From contig NZ_CP053538.1 of the NCBI RefSeq assembly GCF_013137895.1, forward strand, positions 1,549,501-1,613,500: 64,000 nt of DNA, in the 5' to 3' direction. The notes beneath the pieces are model-generated. The model was not told where the DNA came from. It searched no databases and worked only from the letters and a program-made list of their open reading frames with translations. This DNA comes from Hymenobacter taeanensis. Its GTDB lineage: Bacteria; Bacteroidota; Bacteroidia; Cytophagales; Hymenobacteraceae. Shown piece after piece: positions 1 to 8,493 of the stretch. A program made the translations under genes and the position numbers. Within the stretch, counting starts at the first letter, position 1, and each line of letters starts with the position of its first letter.

Positions 1-92
1 CCCCGCAGGGCGGGGTTATCGCGCTGCTCCACAGAGGCGTAGAACGCATCCATGTCCAGATGAATGATTTTCCGGCTTTCTTCCTGCTCCAC
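1..92 (-). CDS. dinB: DNA polymerase IV, N-terminal fragment (cut by window edge)
   Basis: Reading the minus strand from about position 92 towards 1 gives an open frame containing RKIIHLDMDAFYASVEQRDN, the N-terminal signature of Y-family translesion polymerase DinB; the first Asp of DMD is a catalytic metal ligand in this family. The gene runs off the left edge, so only about 30 residues are visible. The start is uncertain: a GTG at 90-92 puts six residues before RKIIH, which fits the family, while the frame stays open further upstream. Family assignment is firm because of the motif; intactness cannot be judged. Confidence 0.85.
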   Translation of the reverse strand, partial: MEQEESRKIIHLDMDAFYASVEQRDNPALR

Positions 93-182
93 TAAATCGG
101 GTACCTGACTACCCCACGAAGATACAACTCGGCCGCCGTGCCTCAAGGGGCCCTGTGCGGTACGCTCTCCCTAGAAAATCAG

Positions 183-226
183 AAAGCCGGCCTGGGCCTC
201 ACACGCAGTGAACTCAGGTCGGCTTT
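183..226 (-). terminator. Hairpin downstream of the DUF3850 gene
   Basis: AAAGCCGGCCTG at 183-194 pairs with CAGGTCGGCTTT at 215-226 (11 of 12 positions). On the minus strand it is followed by a T-rich stretch, so it probably ends the DUF3850 transcript. Confidence 0.55.
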
Positions 227-297
227 AGCTATGCCATCGATTGCGGTAGGTACGCTAGGCCACTTCCGGTAACCGGAGCAGCCGGGCGGCTAGTGGC

Positions 298-633
298 CTA
301 CCAGAGCTTGGTGTCGTGAATACCGGCGGGCAGCGGCGGCCGCTCACTCAGGCCCAGCACACACCAGCCGGCTTCAATGCCAAAAGAGCCGCCATGAATA
401 ATATAGCTGACCCAGCGCGTAATGCTGCGGCCGCTATACTGCTCGCTTTCCGGCTCGTACTCCCGCAATACCAGCGTGTCGCCCACGCAGAAGTCACGGT
501 CGTTTTCACGGACATCGAAGGGTTTGTCTCCGGCTTCAACCGCCGCGAAGCAGGCTGGCCAGATTTTTAGTTCATGCGTGTGCGCATGGGTATGGGCGGC
601 CGTGGGGCCGAAGGTTGCTAGGGTAGACTGCAT
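298..633 (-). CDS. DUF3850 (PUA/ASCH-like) domain protein
   Basis: A 111-residue protein. After an N-terminal His-rich stretch (HTHAHTH) it has the DUF3850 pattern: HELKIWPACF, then AGDKPFDVRENDRDFCVGD, then a short beta region. DUF3850 is a small PUA/ASCH-like fold expected to bind RNA or nucleotides; no specific reaction is known to me. It is often found on phages and mobile elements, but here it stands alone beside dinB. The ATG at 631-633 fits because the domain starts about 20 residues in. Confidence 0.75.
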   Translation of the reverse strand: MQSTLATFGPTAAHTHAHTHELKIWPACFAAVEAGDKPFDVRENDRDFCVGDTLVLREYEPESEQYSGRSITRWVSYIIHGGSFGIEAGWCVLGLSERPPLPAGIHDTKLW

Positions 634-1275
634 GTGAATTCACCAGTAAAGAAAGGACCCGCCCGGGCGCTCAGCGCCAGTAAGTGCCATGGCCCTTTCG
701 GGGTAGAAAATAATACCGGGCACGAAAGCCACCGGTAGTGGTGCATTATGGAGGAGCTTACAGCAGCTAATAACTCGATTTTGGCCGATACTGCTCGCTT
801 ACTCCCTTGAGTTGTGCGGCGTTGGCCATTCCGTGGCCGGCGTTTGGTAGCTACTACTGCCTCCCGCCATTCAGCTGCCCTCCGCATAGTTCCTGCACCA
901 CAGACTATAACCACAAAGGTAACTAATTCGTGCCGAATGGTTCAGATGGTTGGCTTGCCTGAGCGGGCGCCCCGACTCAAGCAGCTGCTTAAAATGCTTT
1001 ATGTAACAATAAGTTACCGTTTCCGCATTCATCAGAAAGCAAGGCCAGTGGTGCTAGGTTGGCCCGAGGTGCTCCGGTTTGCGCTACCGCTGCCAGCGGC
1101 AGATTGAGCTAATTTTTTCATCTCGCTAAAACCCGGGTTTCGGCCCCCTGAAAATCAAATTGAGGGCTTATATCGCACTATTCTGCCTCTACTATTGGTT
1201 TACCCATCTGGCTTCTGCCTACCTCACTTTTTGCCGCGAGCCTTATCTTTACAAACCGTAGCCTGCCTGCTTTCT
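634..1275. other. Intergenic stretch without a convincing gene
   Basis: About 640 bases separate the DUF3850 gene from the heme oxygenase gene. Short open frames occur on both strands (about 97-98 codons), but their translations are Arg- and Ser-rich without recognisable domains, as expected of shadow frames in GC-rich DNA. The promoter of the light-sensing unit must lie in the right half; I see no clear TAnnTTTG element. Confidence 0.5.
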
Positions 1276-1839
1276 ATGTCCATTACCTCCGGAACCCCTG
1301 TCATTCTGCAACGTCTGCGCAGTGAAACCCGCCCCTATCACGACGCCCTGGAGCAGAATGAATTCAACCAGTCTTTATCGGCTGGTCAGGCCTCAGCCGG
1401 AGCAACGCAGTGGTTTCTGGCTAAGCTATACGGTTTTCTGAAGCCCTATGAGGCGCGGCTAGACAACCACAGCTTTGGGCCGGCCTGGGACATAGAGCAG
1501 CGCCACCGGGCCCACCTGATTCTGGCCGACGTACCTACCAATGCCCCGTTACCCCTGTGCCCCGATATGCCGCCACTTACCACCTGGCCCCAGCTACTGG
1601 GGGCCATGTACGTACTGGAGGGCTCTACTCTTGGGGGCCAGGTAATTACGCGGCAGCTTGCCCAGGCGGGCATTGGGAGCCGCACCTACTTTACGGGCTA
1701 CGCCGAGCAGACGGGCCCCATGTGGAAGCGCTTCTGCCAGCTCCTTGCGGAGGAAGCCACCCCTGCCAACCAGGCCGAGATTGTAGCGTCGGCTAGCCTC
1801 ACGTTTCAAAAACTACACGCGTGGATCAATCAGCCGTAA
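1276..1839 (+). CDS. bphO: Heme oxygenase, biliverdin-producing (phytochrome-associated)
   Basis: Opens heme to biliverdin IXalpha, the chromophore of bacteriophytochromes. The 187-residue protein begins MSITSGTPVILQRLRSETRP followed by YHDALEQ; the His of this segment fits the proximal heme ligand of bacterial heme oxygenases. The motif GAMYVLEGSTLGGQVITRQL is the conserved distal helix. An upstream in-frame start at 1195 would add a tail not expected in the family, so I use the ATG at 1276. The 3' end overlaps the start of the phytochrome gene by 19 bases, which ties production of the pigment to production of its apoprotein. Confidence 0.92.
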   Translation: MSITSGTPVILQRLRSETRPYHDALEQNEFNQSLSAGQASAGATQWFLAKLYGFLKPYEARLDNHSFGPAWDIEQRHRAHLILADVPTNAPLPLCPDMPPLTTWPQLLGAMYVLEGSTLGGQVITRQLAQAGIGSRTYFTGYAEQTGPMWKRFCQLLAEEATPANQAEIVASASLTFQKLHAWINQP

Positions 1840-4139
1840 TATATTCCGATGAGAGCCTGATTAATGCTCCTATCACGCTCACCAATTGCGACCGGGAGCC
1901 CATTCATATTCCGGGCTCGGTGCAGCCCTACGGCTTTTTGCTGTGCCTTGACCCCGACACCAAGCAAGTGGTGCACGCCAGCGAAAACACGCAGGCTCTT
2001 ATTGGCATCTCGGCGCTGGAGTTGGTGGGCAGTGGCCTGGAGCAGTTGCTGAGCCCCGGCACCTTAGCGGAGCTAACCCAGCTCTGGCCTACACTCACGG
2101 AGGCGGCCAAACTACTGGGCGTCCGGCTGGAGCAGGTAGCCGGCCAACCGTTCTACAAGCTCATCCTTCACCGCTATGATGCACTTCTGTGGCTGGAGTT
2201 CGAGCCCGTGGAGGAAACCGGCGCCAGCGTGCTGGACCTGCCCTCCCTGAACGTAGCGCTGGGCCAGATGCTGGCGGCCACCTCGGTGCTGGAGTTTTGT
2301 GAGCACGCCGTGGAGCAAATCCGCGACATTACGGGCTTCGACCGCGTGGTGATGTACCGCTTTGCCGAGGATGCCAGCGGAGAGGTAGTAGCCGAAGCTA
2401 AACGCGCCGACCTGGAACCCTTCTTGGGCCTGCACTACCCCGCCACCGACATTCCGCAGCAGGCCCGCGCCATGTACCTCAAAAATTGGCTGCGCTTTAT
2501 TCCGGATGTGGCCTACGTGCCCGCCCGCCTGCACCCCGTGCTGCACCCCAAGGCCCCACGCCCCCCCGACATGACCCACGCCGTGCTGCGGAGCGTGTCG
2601 CCAATTCATATCGAGTACCTGCGCAATATGGGTGTGGCCGCCACCATGACCATTTCCATCATTCAGGATGGTGTGCTCTGGGGCATGATTACCTGCCACC
2701 ACCTCACCCCGCGCCTGGTGAGCTACGAGCTCCGGGAGCTGTGCTTGTTTATTGGCAAAACGTTTTCGGCGCTGTTGCGCAGTAAGCAGCAGCACGACGA
2801 CTATGCTTACCAACTGCACATCCGGGAAACCCAGGCCCGCCTGTTTGAGCTGGTAGGGCGGCATGATAACTTCATGGAGGGTCTCTACAAGCGCACGCCT
2901 ACCGTGCAGGAGGTCATCGACTGCGGCGGGGCGGCTATTTGCTTTGAGGGGGAAATCATTACCCTGGGCACTACCCCTACAGTACCTCAACTACAGGAGC
3001 TGCTGGAGTGGCTGGGGCAGCATGCAAGCCAGGAAGACATATTCTATACTGATTCTTATGCCCGCCACAACCCAGCCGGCGTGGCTATGCGTGGCACGGG
3101 CAGTGGCCTACTGGCTATTTCCCTCTCGCAGAAGCCCGGCGACTACATCATCTGGTTCCGCCCCGAGCAGATTCAGACCGTGACCTGGGCCGGTAAAACG
3201 CAGAAAGCCGAGGTACTGCAGGATGGGCAGCTTCACCTCTCACCCCGGCAGTCATTTGAGGCCTGGAGCCAGACCGTTGATAATACCTCGGCCCCCTGGC
3301 GCCCCATGGAGATTGAAGCAGCCCAGGAAATCAGGTTGCACCTCTCCGATGTTCGCCTCAAGATTTTTAATGAGCTGCAGGCCCGGGCCGCCAGCCTGAG
3401 CCGCCTCAATACGGAGCTGGAGCGCAGCAACGACGAACTAGACTCCTTCGCCTACGTGGCCTCCCATGACCTGAAGGAGCCCCTGCGCGGCATTCATAAC
3501 TACTCCATCTTCCTGCTCGAGGATTACGCCGAGCAGCTGGATGCTGAGGGCGTGAGTAAGCTTCAGACCCTGGTGCGGCTGAGCCAGCGCATGGAGTCGT
3601 TGATTGAGTCATTGCTGCAGCTCTCCAGAGTGGGCCGTCAGGAGCTCACGCTGGTAGAAACCAATGTGCAAGAGGTGGTAGAAGATGTGCTGGATATGCT
3701 GCAGCCCCGGTTTGAGCAAACGGGTACCACGGCCACCATCATCAACCCTTTGCCAATCATCCGCTGCGACCAGGTCCGGATTCGGGAAGTGTTCAGCAAC
3801 CTGCTCACCAACGCCATGCGCTACAGCGACGACGCCCGGCGGGAGGTGCAAATAGGCCTAGCACCCGCTGCAACGCGCGGCCCCCGCGGTACCGGTGACC
3901 CCGAAGACTATTATGTTTTCTGCGTGCGCGATAATGGCATTGGAATTGATCCGAAGCACCACGAGAACATCTTCAAAATTTTCAAGCGCCTGCACACGCA
4001 GGAGAAATATGGGGGCGGTACCGGAGCTGGCTTGGCTATTGCTAAGAAAATGGTGGAAAAACACCACGGCGAAATATGGGTCAACTCCGTACTAGGCCAA
4101 GGCGCAACCTTCTTTTTTTCTATTTCAAAACACCTGTAA
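1821..4139 (+). CDS. bphP: Bacteriophytochrome sensor histidine kinase
   Basis: A red/far-red light sensor of 772 residues with a GTG start inside the heme oxygenase gene. The PAS domain has the biliverdin-attachment Cys23 in TNCDREPIHIPGSVQPYG. The GAF domain carries the ATDIPQQAR version of the conserved PASDIP motif. The PHY domain has the tongue motif PRQSF near residue 474. The output module has the H box ASHDLKEPLRG (His near 549), the N box LTNAMRYS, DNGIGID and GTGAGLAIAKKMVEKHHG. All residues needed for chromophore binding and autophosphorylation appear to be present. The next gene starts on the base after its stop codon, so its receiver protein is the likely phosphoacceptor. Confidence 0.96.
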   Translation: MDQSAVIYSDESLINAPITLTNCDREPIHIPGSVQPYGFLLCLDPDTKQVVHASENTQALIGISALELVGSGLEQLLSPGTLAELTQLWPTLTEAAKLLGVRLEQVAGQPFYKLILHRYDALLWLEFEPVEETGASVLDLPSLNVALGQMLAATSVLEFCEHAVEQIRDITGFDRVVMYRFAEDASGEVVAEAKRADLEPFLGLHYPATDIPQQARAMYLKNWLRFIPDVAYVPARLHPVLHPKAPRPPDMTHAVLRSVSPIHIEYLRNMGVAATMTISIIQDGVLWGMITCHHLTPRLVSYELRELCLFIGKTFSALLRSKQQHDDYAYQLHIRETQARLFELVGRHDNFMEGLYKRTPTVQEVIDCGGAAICFEGEIITLGTTPTVPQLQELLEWLGQHASQEDIFYTDSYARHNPAGVAMRGTGSGLLAISLSQKPGDYIIWFRPEQIQTVTWAGKTQKAEVLQDGQLHLSPRQSFEAWSQTVDNTSAPWRPMEIEAAQEIRLHLSDVRLKIFNELQARAASLSRLNTELERSNDELDSFAYVASHDLKEPLRGIHNYSIFLLEDYAEQLDAEGVSKLQTLVRLSQRMESLIESLLQLSRVGRQELTLVETNVQEVVEDVLDMLQPRFEQTGTTATIINPLPIIRCDQVRIREVFSNLLTNAMRYSDDARREVQIGLAPAATRGPRGTGDPEDYYVFCVRDNGIGIDPKHHENIFKIFKRLHTQEKYGGGTGAGLAIAKKMVEKHHGEIWVNSVLGQGATFFFSISKHL

Positions 4140-4586
4140 GTGTCAGCCTTATCCCTCAAGCCCATTTTGGTGGTAGAAGATAGCGTGGAGGACTTCACGG
4201 CTCTGGGCCGGGCCTTCCGAAAGCACGCGTTGCCCAACCCCATCCTGCGCTGCGAAGACGGCGACCAGGCTCTGGAATATCTGCAAGGGTACGGTAAGCG
4301 CCCCGGCTGGCCGCAGCAGCTCCCGGCATTTGTGCTGCTCGACCTTAATATGCCCGGCACCGATGGCCGGGCTGTGCTGGCCGTGCTTAAGCAAGACCCC
4401 CAGTTGCAATCTATTCCGGTTATTATCTTCAGCACCTCTACCAACTCCCGCGACATTGAGGAGTGCTACCGGCTGGGTGCTAACAGCTACCTGACCAAGC
4501 CCATTGACTACGCCGTGCTGGAGGAGAAAACCCGCCTTTTGGTGAGCTATTGGCTTAATACCTCAGAGCTGCCCTTGCTGGGCTGA
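4140..4586 (+). CDS. Single-domain response regulator, Rcp1-like
   Basis: A 148-residue receiver domain without an output domain, of the type that accepts phosphate from phytochrome kinases (Rcp1 of cyanobacteria). Visible features: acidic pair in VVEDSVEDF, phosphoacceptor near Asp68 in LLDLNMPGTDGR, Ser/Thr switch in IIFSTSTN, and Lys near 120 in LTKPID. It uses a GTG start directly after the phytochrome stop codon, so translation is probably coupled. With no DNA-binding part it should act by protein contact or as a phosphate shuttle to the next gene product (inference). Confidence 0.93.
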   Translation: MSALSLKPILVVEDSVEDFTALGRAFRKHALPNPILRCEDGDQALEYLQGYGKRPGWPQQLPAFVLLDLNMPGTDGRAVLAVLKQDPQLQSIPVIIFSTSTNSRDIEECYRLGANSYLTKPIDYAVLEEKTRLLVSYWLNTSELPLLG

Positions 4587-4590
4587 GATT

Positions 4591-5853
4591 GTGTCTTGCG
4601 TGAAGAAGATTTTACTTATCGACGATAATGAGCAGGACCGCATGCTGTACAAGCGGTACCTGGGCAAACAGTCTGGCCACGAGCGGTTTGAGATTACGGA
4701 AGCCTCCTCGGGCGCCGAGGGTGTGGCCATGTTCCGGGCCCAGCAGCCCGATTGTGTGCTGCTGGATCATAACCTACTGGATACGGATGGCTTAACGCTG
4801 CTCAATGACCTTAAGCGGCTTACCCCGCCCGATACCCTGTGCGTGGTGATGATTACGGGCGGTGGCAGTGAGTCTTTGGCCGTGCGGGCCCTTAACACGG
4901 GGGCCTTGGACTATCTGGTAAAGCAGCAGTTCGACCAGGAGTTGCTCTATAAGACGGTTGTTCACGCCATCGAGAAAAATGAGTGGCGGCAGTACATGAG
5001 CCGGTACCATGCGCAGTTGCAGGCCGTTAACCAGCAGTTACGCGAATCGTTGGAGGAGCTCACTGAAACCCGCCAGCAGATTCAGCAAGCTAACACGCAG
5101 CTTACTGCCGCCAATGAGGAAGTGCGCACCCGCAACCAGGAGCTGCGCACCACAAATGAGCAGCTGGCGCGTACCAACGCCGACCTCGATAACTTTGTGT
5201 ACGCGGCCTCTCACGATTTGCGCCAGCCCGTGCATAACCTGCAAGGCTTGTTTGAGGAGCTGCGGCGCTCTGCCACCTTCCACGACCCGGAAGCCAGCCA
5301 GATGCTGCGGCTCATGGAGGAGTCGTTCAGTGACCTTTCCACCACCATTACCGATCTGGCGGCCGTAGTGCAGGCTGCCCGCCCACCCGGTGAGCAGATT
5401 ACCGAGCAAGTACCGCTGGCCGACCTGACGGCCGACGTTCTGCAAACGTTACGCCCGCAGCTGCAGGATGCGCAGGCCAATATTCAAACGGACTTTTCTA
5501 CTCTGCCCGAGGTGGAGTTTGTGCGCAGCAGCCTGCGCACGGTACTGCTCAACCTGGTAGCCAATGCCGTGAAATACCGTCACCCTAACCGGGCAGCGCA
5601 AGTACAGCTGCGTAGCCGGCGGGCCGGCGGGTACGCCGTGTTGGAGGTGCAAGACAATGGCCTAGGACTTGACCTGGAGCGGCACGGCGCCGAGCTATTC
5701 CAGCTGTTCCGCCGTTTCCATCCGAATGCCGGTGAAGGCACGGGCGTAGGCCTATTCCTGGTAAATCGCTTAGTACAAGCGGAGGGCGGGCGCGTGGAGG
5801 TAGAAAGCGTGCCGGAGCAAGGCACCACGTTCCGGGTATTTCTGCCAAACTAA
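4591..5853 (+). CDS. Receiver-histidine kinase hybrid, last gene of the phytochrome unit
   Basis: A 420-residue protein with reversed hybrid architecture. An N-terminal receiver (KKILLIDDNEQD, phosphoacceptor near Asp59 in LLDHNLLDTDG, Lys in LVKQQ) is followed by a long coiled coil rich in Gln/Glu/Thr, a HisKA segment with YAASHDLRQPVHNL, and an HATPase domain (NLVANAVKYRH, DNGLGLD, GEGTGVGLFLVNRL). The GTG start lies 4 bases after the preceding stop. No transmembrane segment is seen, so it is cytosolic. It may relay the light signal: the receiver could take phosphate from the phytochrome and gate the attached kinase. That wiring is inferred from gene order. Confidence 0.9.
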   Translation: MSCVKKILLIDDNEQDRMLYKRYLGKQSGHERFEITEASSGAEGVAMFRAQQPDCVLLDHNLLDTDGLTLLNDLKRLTPPDTLCVVMITGGGSESLAVRALNTGALDYLVKQQFDQELLYKTVVHAIEKNEWRQYMSRYHAQLQAVNQQLRESLEELTETRQQIQQANTQLTAANEEVRTRNQELRTTNEQLARTNADLDNFVYAASHDLRQPVHNLQGLFEELRRSATFHDPEASQMLRLMEESFSDLSTTITDLAAVVQAARPPGEQITEQVPLADLTADVLQTLRPQLQDAQANIQTDFSTLPEVEFVRSSLRTVLLNLVANAVKYRHPNRAAQVQLRSRRAGGYAVLEVQDNGLGLDLERHGAELFQLFRRFHPNAGEGTGVGLFLVNRLVQAEGGRVEVESVPEQGTTFRVFLPN

Positions 5854-5889
5854 GCCCCATAGGCCACTGCTGCTTCCGCATACTCTACC

Positions 5890-6810
5890 CTATGACAGGG
5901 CCTGCGGTGGCGGCGACCCTGAGCCGGCCGGGCGCGTACGGTCTTGGGGTAGGGGCACAAACTCGTGGTTGTCGTTGGGAGGCAGCATAATGCGGCCGGC
6001 CTGCCAGTCGGCCTTGGCCTGCTCTATCCGCTCCCGGCTCGACGATACAAAGTTCCACCAGATAAACCGCTCGCCGAGTGGCTCTCCGCCCAGCAACATC
6101 AGCGTAGTGGCCTCCGCTGCCACCAGCACCGGGTCGAGGCCGGGGGTAAACACTAGTAGTTGTCCGGCGCCATAGCGGTGGCCGCCCACTTCTAGGCTGC
6201 CCTTCACCACATAGGCCCCGCGCTCAGGATACCCCCTGGGCAAGCCAAAGCGGGCACCAGCCTGCAGCACCACGTGCAGATAGAATAGTGGTGAGTGAGT
6301 TTTAACGCTGTTCCGGAGCCCAAATGCCTCGCCGGCAATCAGGCGCATCCATACACCTGGCTCAGTAAAGATAGGCAGTTTCTGGGGCTGGTAATTGCTG
6401 AATGCTGGAGCGCTTTCTTCATCGGCGGTGGGTAGGGCCACCCAGGTTTGCAGCATTTCCAGGGCGCCGCCAGCCAGGGTAGCGGGGTCCTCGAACCGCT
6501 CAGAGTGCGCAATACCGCTGCCGGCCGTCATCCAATTCACTTCCCCCGGCCTGATAATCTGCTCCACGCCCAGGCTGTCGCGGTGGGTTACCTGCCCACC
6601 AAAGAGGTAGCTGACCGTAGAAAGGCCAATATGCGGATGAGGCAACACATCCAGGGCGGGCAGCAGCTCCGGAGCTACTTGCACGGGCCCGGCATGGTCC
6701 ATGAAAATAAACGGCCCCAGCATGCGTCGCAGACGGTACGGCAAAATTCGTTTTACCCCAAACCCGTTACCGAGGTCAGCCGGGCGAGCATCAATTACCA
6801 GATCTAGCAT
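5890..6810 (-). CDS. Pirin family protein
   Basis: A 306-residue bicupin of the pirin family. The metal-binding His pair lies in LPHPHIGLSTVSYLF and the further ligands in NWMTAGSGIAHSERF, where the usual His-x-Glu reads HSE. Pirins bind Fe and some act as quercetin dioxygenases; the substrate here is unknown. A longer frame begins at 6987, but its first 59 residues look random and run into the old attachment-site DNA, so I take the ATG at 6808-6810 (MLDLVIDARPADLG). It converges with the phytochrome unit with only 36 bases between. A second pirin lies at 55764-56618. Confidence 0.9.
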   Translation of the reverse strand: MLDLVIDARPADLGNGFGVKRILPYRLRRMLGPFIFMDHAGPVQVAPELLPALDVLPHPHIGLSTVSYLFGGQVTHRDSLGVEQIIRPGEVNWMTAGSGIAHSERFEDPATLAGGALEMLQTWVALPTADEESAPAFSNYQPQKLPIFTEPGVWMRLIAGEAFGLRNSVKTHSPLFYLHVVLQAGARFGLPRGYPERGAYVVKGSLEVGGHRYGAGQLLVFTPGLDPVLVAAEATTLMLLGGEPLGERFIWWNFVSSSRERIEQAKADWQAGRIMLPPNDNHEFVPLPQDRTRPAGSGSPPPQALS

Positions 6811-6925
6811 ACGTGCTTGAATAAGGGTGACACGCCCCAAGGTACTGATTCTGCCAGGCAAAGGCTGGGCTCTCGGGCTAGGCCACTTGCCTAAGTTTGC
6901 GTCCAATAAGGCCCAAAAAGAAACA

Positions 6926-6952
6926 ACCCGGCTGCCGTAATGGCAACCGGGT
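6926..6952 (-). terminator. Old terminator of the initiator tRNA gene, displaced by the element
   Basis: ACCCGGCTGCC (6926-6936) pairs with GGCAACCGGGT (6942-6952), with one G-U and a short loop. On the minus strand it is followed by a T-rich run (complement of 6905-6925). It lies directly beyond the left copy of the tRNA 3' end, where the terminator of the uninterrupted tRNA-fMet gene should be. Confidence 0.7.
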
Positions 6953-6955
6953 CGC

Positions 6956-6974
6956 TTAGGTAGCGGGGACTGGA
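6956..6974. repeat. attL: left copy of the tRNA-fMet 3' end
   Basis: The 19 bases TTAGGTAGCGGGGACTGGA are repeated exactly at 15818-15836, where they form the 3' end of the intact tRNA-fMet gene (T-arm 3' side, acceptor 3' strand, discriminator). After the repeat the two sites diverge at once. This is the pattern left by a tyrosine recombinase that integrates at a tRNA 3' end. Confidence 0.92.
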
Positions 6975-7099
6975 ATGCAACCCACATTTTCAGACCGACT
7001 GTAAAACACCGTAAAAAGCCCTCTCAATAGCCTGAAAAGGGGTTTTGCGTTTTCACCAATCGGTACAAATCGGGGTAAATATGGTTAAAATCGGCTAGT

Positions 7100-7161
7100 G
7101 TGTACCCCTGCGTGTACCCCGGCAAGGGTACACACCCTATCTTTGAAGTGGCAACTACAAA
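7100..7161. promoter_or_regulatory. Left-end arm-type repeats, probable integrase/excisionase sites
   Basis: GTGTACCCCTGCGTGTACCC (7100-7119) holds two direct copies of GTGTACCC, with an inverted copy at 7126-7133. TGGCAACTACAAA follows at 7149-7161. Both blocks recur near the right end (15756-15775 and 15664-15676). Repeats shared by both ends, inside the core sites, are typical arm sites of tyrosine recombinases. The left set also sits where the int promoter should be, so integrase may control its own gene. Confidence 0.65.
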
Positions 7162-7169
7162 ACACTTCA

Positions 7170-8447
7170 ATGGCTACTGTTTCATTCCACCTGAAAGAGC
7201 CGGGGGCAGACCGCCCGACGGCTATTTACGCCCTGCTCACCATTGACCGCCGACACCGTGTCAAAGTCTATACCGGGCAAAGCATTCACCCTGACCGCTG
7301 GAACAAGGCCGACCAACGCGCCCAGCTACGCGGCAAAGGCAATGAGCTGAACGGGCACCTGAACGATGCGCTGACCGGCATAAGCGAGCGGCTGCTACTG
7401 GCCTACGCCGAGAGCCTGGCTACCGGCACCCTGCCCACGGCCGCCGCCCTACGCGAAGCCGCCGCCCCTGAGCGCCCTGCCGAACCCGACCCCGTAGAAG
7501 CGGCTGGCCGTGGGCCGCAATTCTGGCAACGGTATGAGGAATGGGTGAACTACACCCGCGCCGCCGGCACCGTGCGCACGGCACAAGCCCACGCCACCGC
7601 CGGCCGGCACTTACGGGAGTTCAGCGACGCCAACGGCTACGCTATTGACTTCGACACCCTGACGCCCACCGTAGGCGACCGTTGGGCAGCCTATCTGCTG
7701 AATGTAGCCGGCCTGACCGATAACACCATCAACAAGCACCTGGGGCGGCTCAAAGCCTTTATGAAGTGGGCGGCTAAACGCGGCTACACCGAAAACACCG
7801 CCCTTGACCGCGTAAGCTGGGCGCGGCGGGAGCCGGACGTAATTGCCCTGAGCACCGCCGAGCTGGCCGCATTGGAAAACCTGCCTTTACCCGTTGGCTC
7901 CCGCCTCGACAAAGCCCGCGCCTGGTTTCTGCTGGCCTGCTATACTGGCCTACGGTATTCCGACCTGGTAAGCATCCGGCCCCAGCACCTACGGCCTGCC
8001 ACTGATAAGCTGCCTGCCCACCTACGCCTGACTGCTCAGAAAACCCGCGCCGTAGTGAACGTGCCCCTGAGCGCCCGCGCCCTCGATATTGTGAACCGCC
8101 TGCTGGCCGGCGAACTAGCTACCCTGAAAAGCCAGCCCATCACCAACCCCGTGCTGAACCGCTTTCTAAAGGAGCTGGGGCCGCTGGCTGGCATAGATTC
8201 CCCCGTGGAAGTTATCCGCTACCGGGGCGGCATAGCCGATGTTACCACCTGCCCAAAACACGAAAAGCTGACCGTACACACCGCCCGCCGCACCTTTGTA
8301 ACCCTGAACCTGGGCAAAGGCATGAGCGCCGAATTTGTCATGAAGCTAACCGGACACACGTCTTACAAATCCTTTCAGCGGTATGTAAACCTGACGCCCC
8401 AACGGGTTGCTGAAGAATTTGCTAAGTTTCACGAAATGCCGGATTAA
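7170..8447 (+). CDS. int: Tyrosine recombinase (integrase) of the element
   Basis: Catalyses site-specific integration and excision at the tRNA-fMet attachment site (inferred from position). The 425-residue protein has an N-terminal arm-binding region (MATVSFHLKEPGADRPTAIY, typical of Bacteroidota integrases), a SAM-like core-binding domain around residues 115-215, and a catalytic domain with Arg in CYTGLRYSDL, Lys in TAQKTRAVV, HTARRTFVT, His in TGHTSY and the nucleophile Tyr in FQRYVNLT. All catalytic residues are present. An upstream in-frame start at 7098 would translate the repeat DNA, so the ATG at 7170 is preferred. Confidence 0.95.
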   Translation: MATVSFHLKEPGADRPTAIYALLTIDRRHRVKVYTGQSIHPDRWNKADQRAQLRGKGNELNGHLNDALTGISERLLLAYAESLATGTLPTAAALREAAAPERPAEPDPVEAAGRGPQFWQRYEEWVNYTRAAGTVRTAQAHATAGRHLREFSDANGYAIDFDTLTPTVGDRWAAYLLNVAGLTDNTINKHLGRLKAFMKWAAKRGYTENTALDRVSWARREPDVIALSTAELAALENLPLPVGSRLDKARAWFLLACYTGLRYSDLVSIRPQHLRPATDKLPAHLRLTAQKTRAVVNVPLSARALDIVNRLLAGELATLKSQPITNPVLNRFLKELGPLAGIDSPVEVIRYRGGIADVTTCPKHEKLTVHTARRTFVTLNLGKGMSAEFVMKLTGHTSYKSFQRYVNLTPQRVAEEFAKFHEMPD

Positions 8448-8493
8448 GGGCATTTGATGTGCTTTAATTGATATATAAAAGAGCTGGCAAGCT

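Noticed and set aside
618..1107. Two overlapping frames of about 97 codons in the gap before the heme oxygenase gene
   Set aside because: Arg/Ser-rich, opposite strands over the same DNA, no motif; typical random frames in GC-rich sequence.
2112..2990. Long minus-strand open frame inside the bacteriophytochrome gene
   Set aside because: Its translation is His/Gly/Val-rich without domains and lies antisense to a gene with clear catalytic motifs.
6956..6974. A tRNA pseudogene at the left boundary
   Set aside because: Only the last 19 bases of the tRNA 3' region are present and they match the right boundary exactly, so it is an attachment-site copy, not a decayed tRNA.
7100..7134. CRISPR-like repeat array
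   Set aside because: Two direct and one inverted 8-bp copies without regular spacers; there is no cas gene. Better explained as integrase arm sites.
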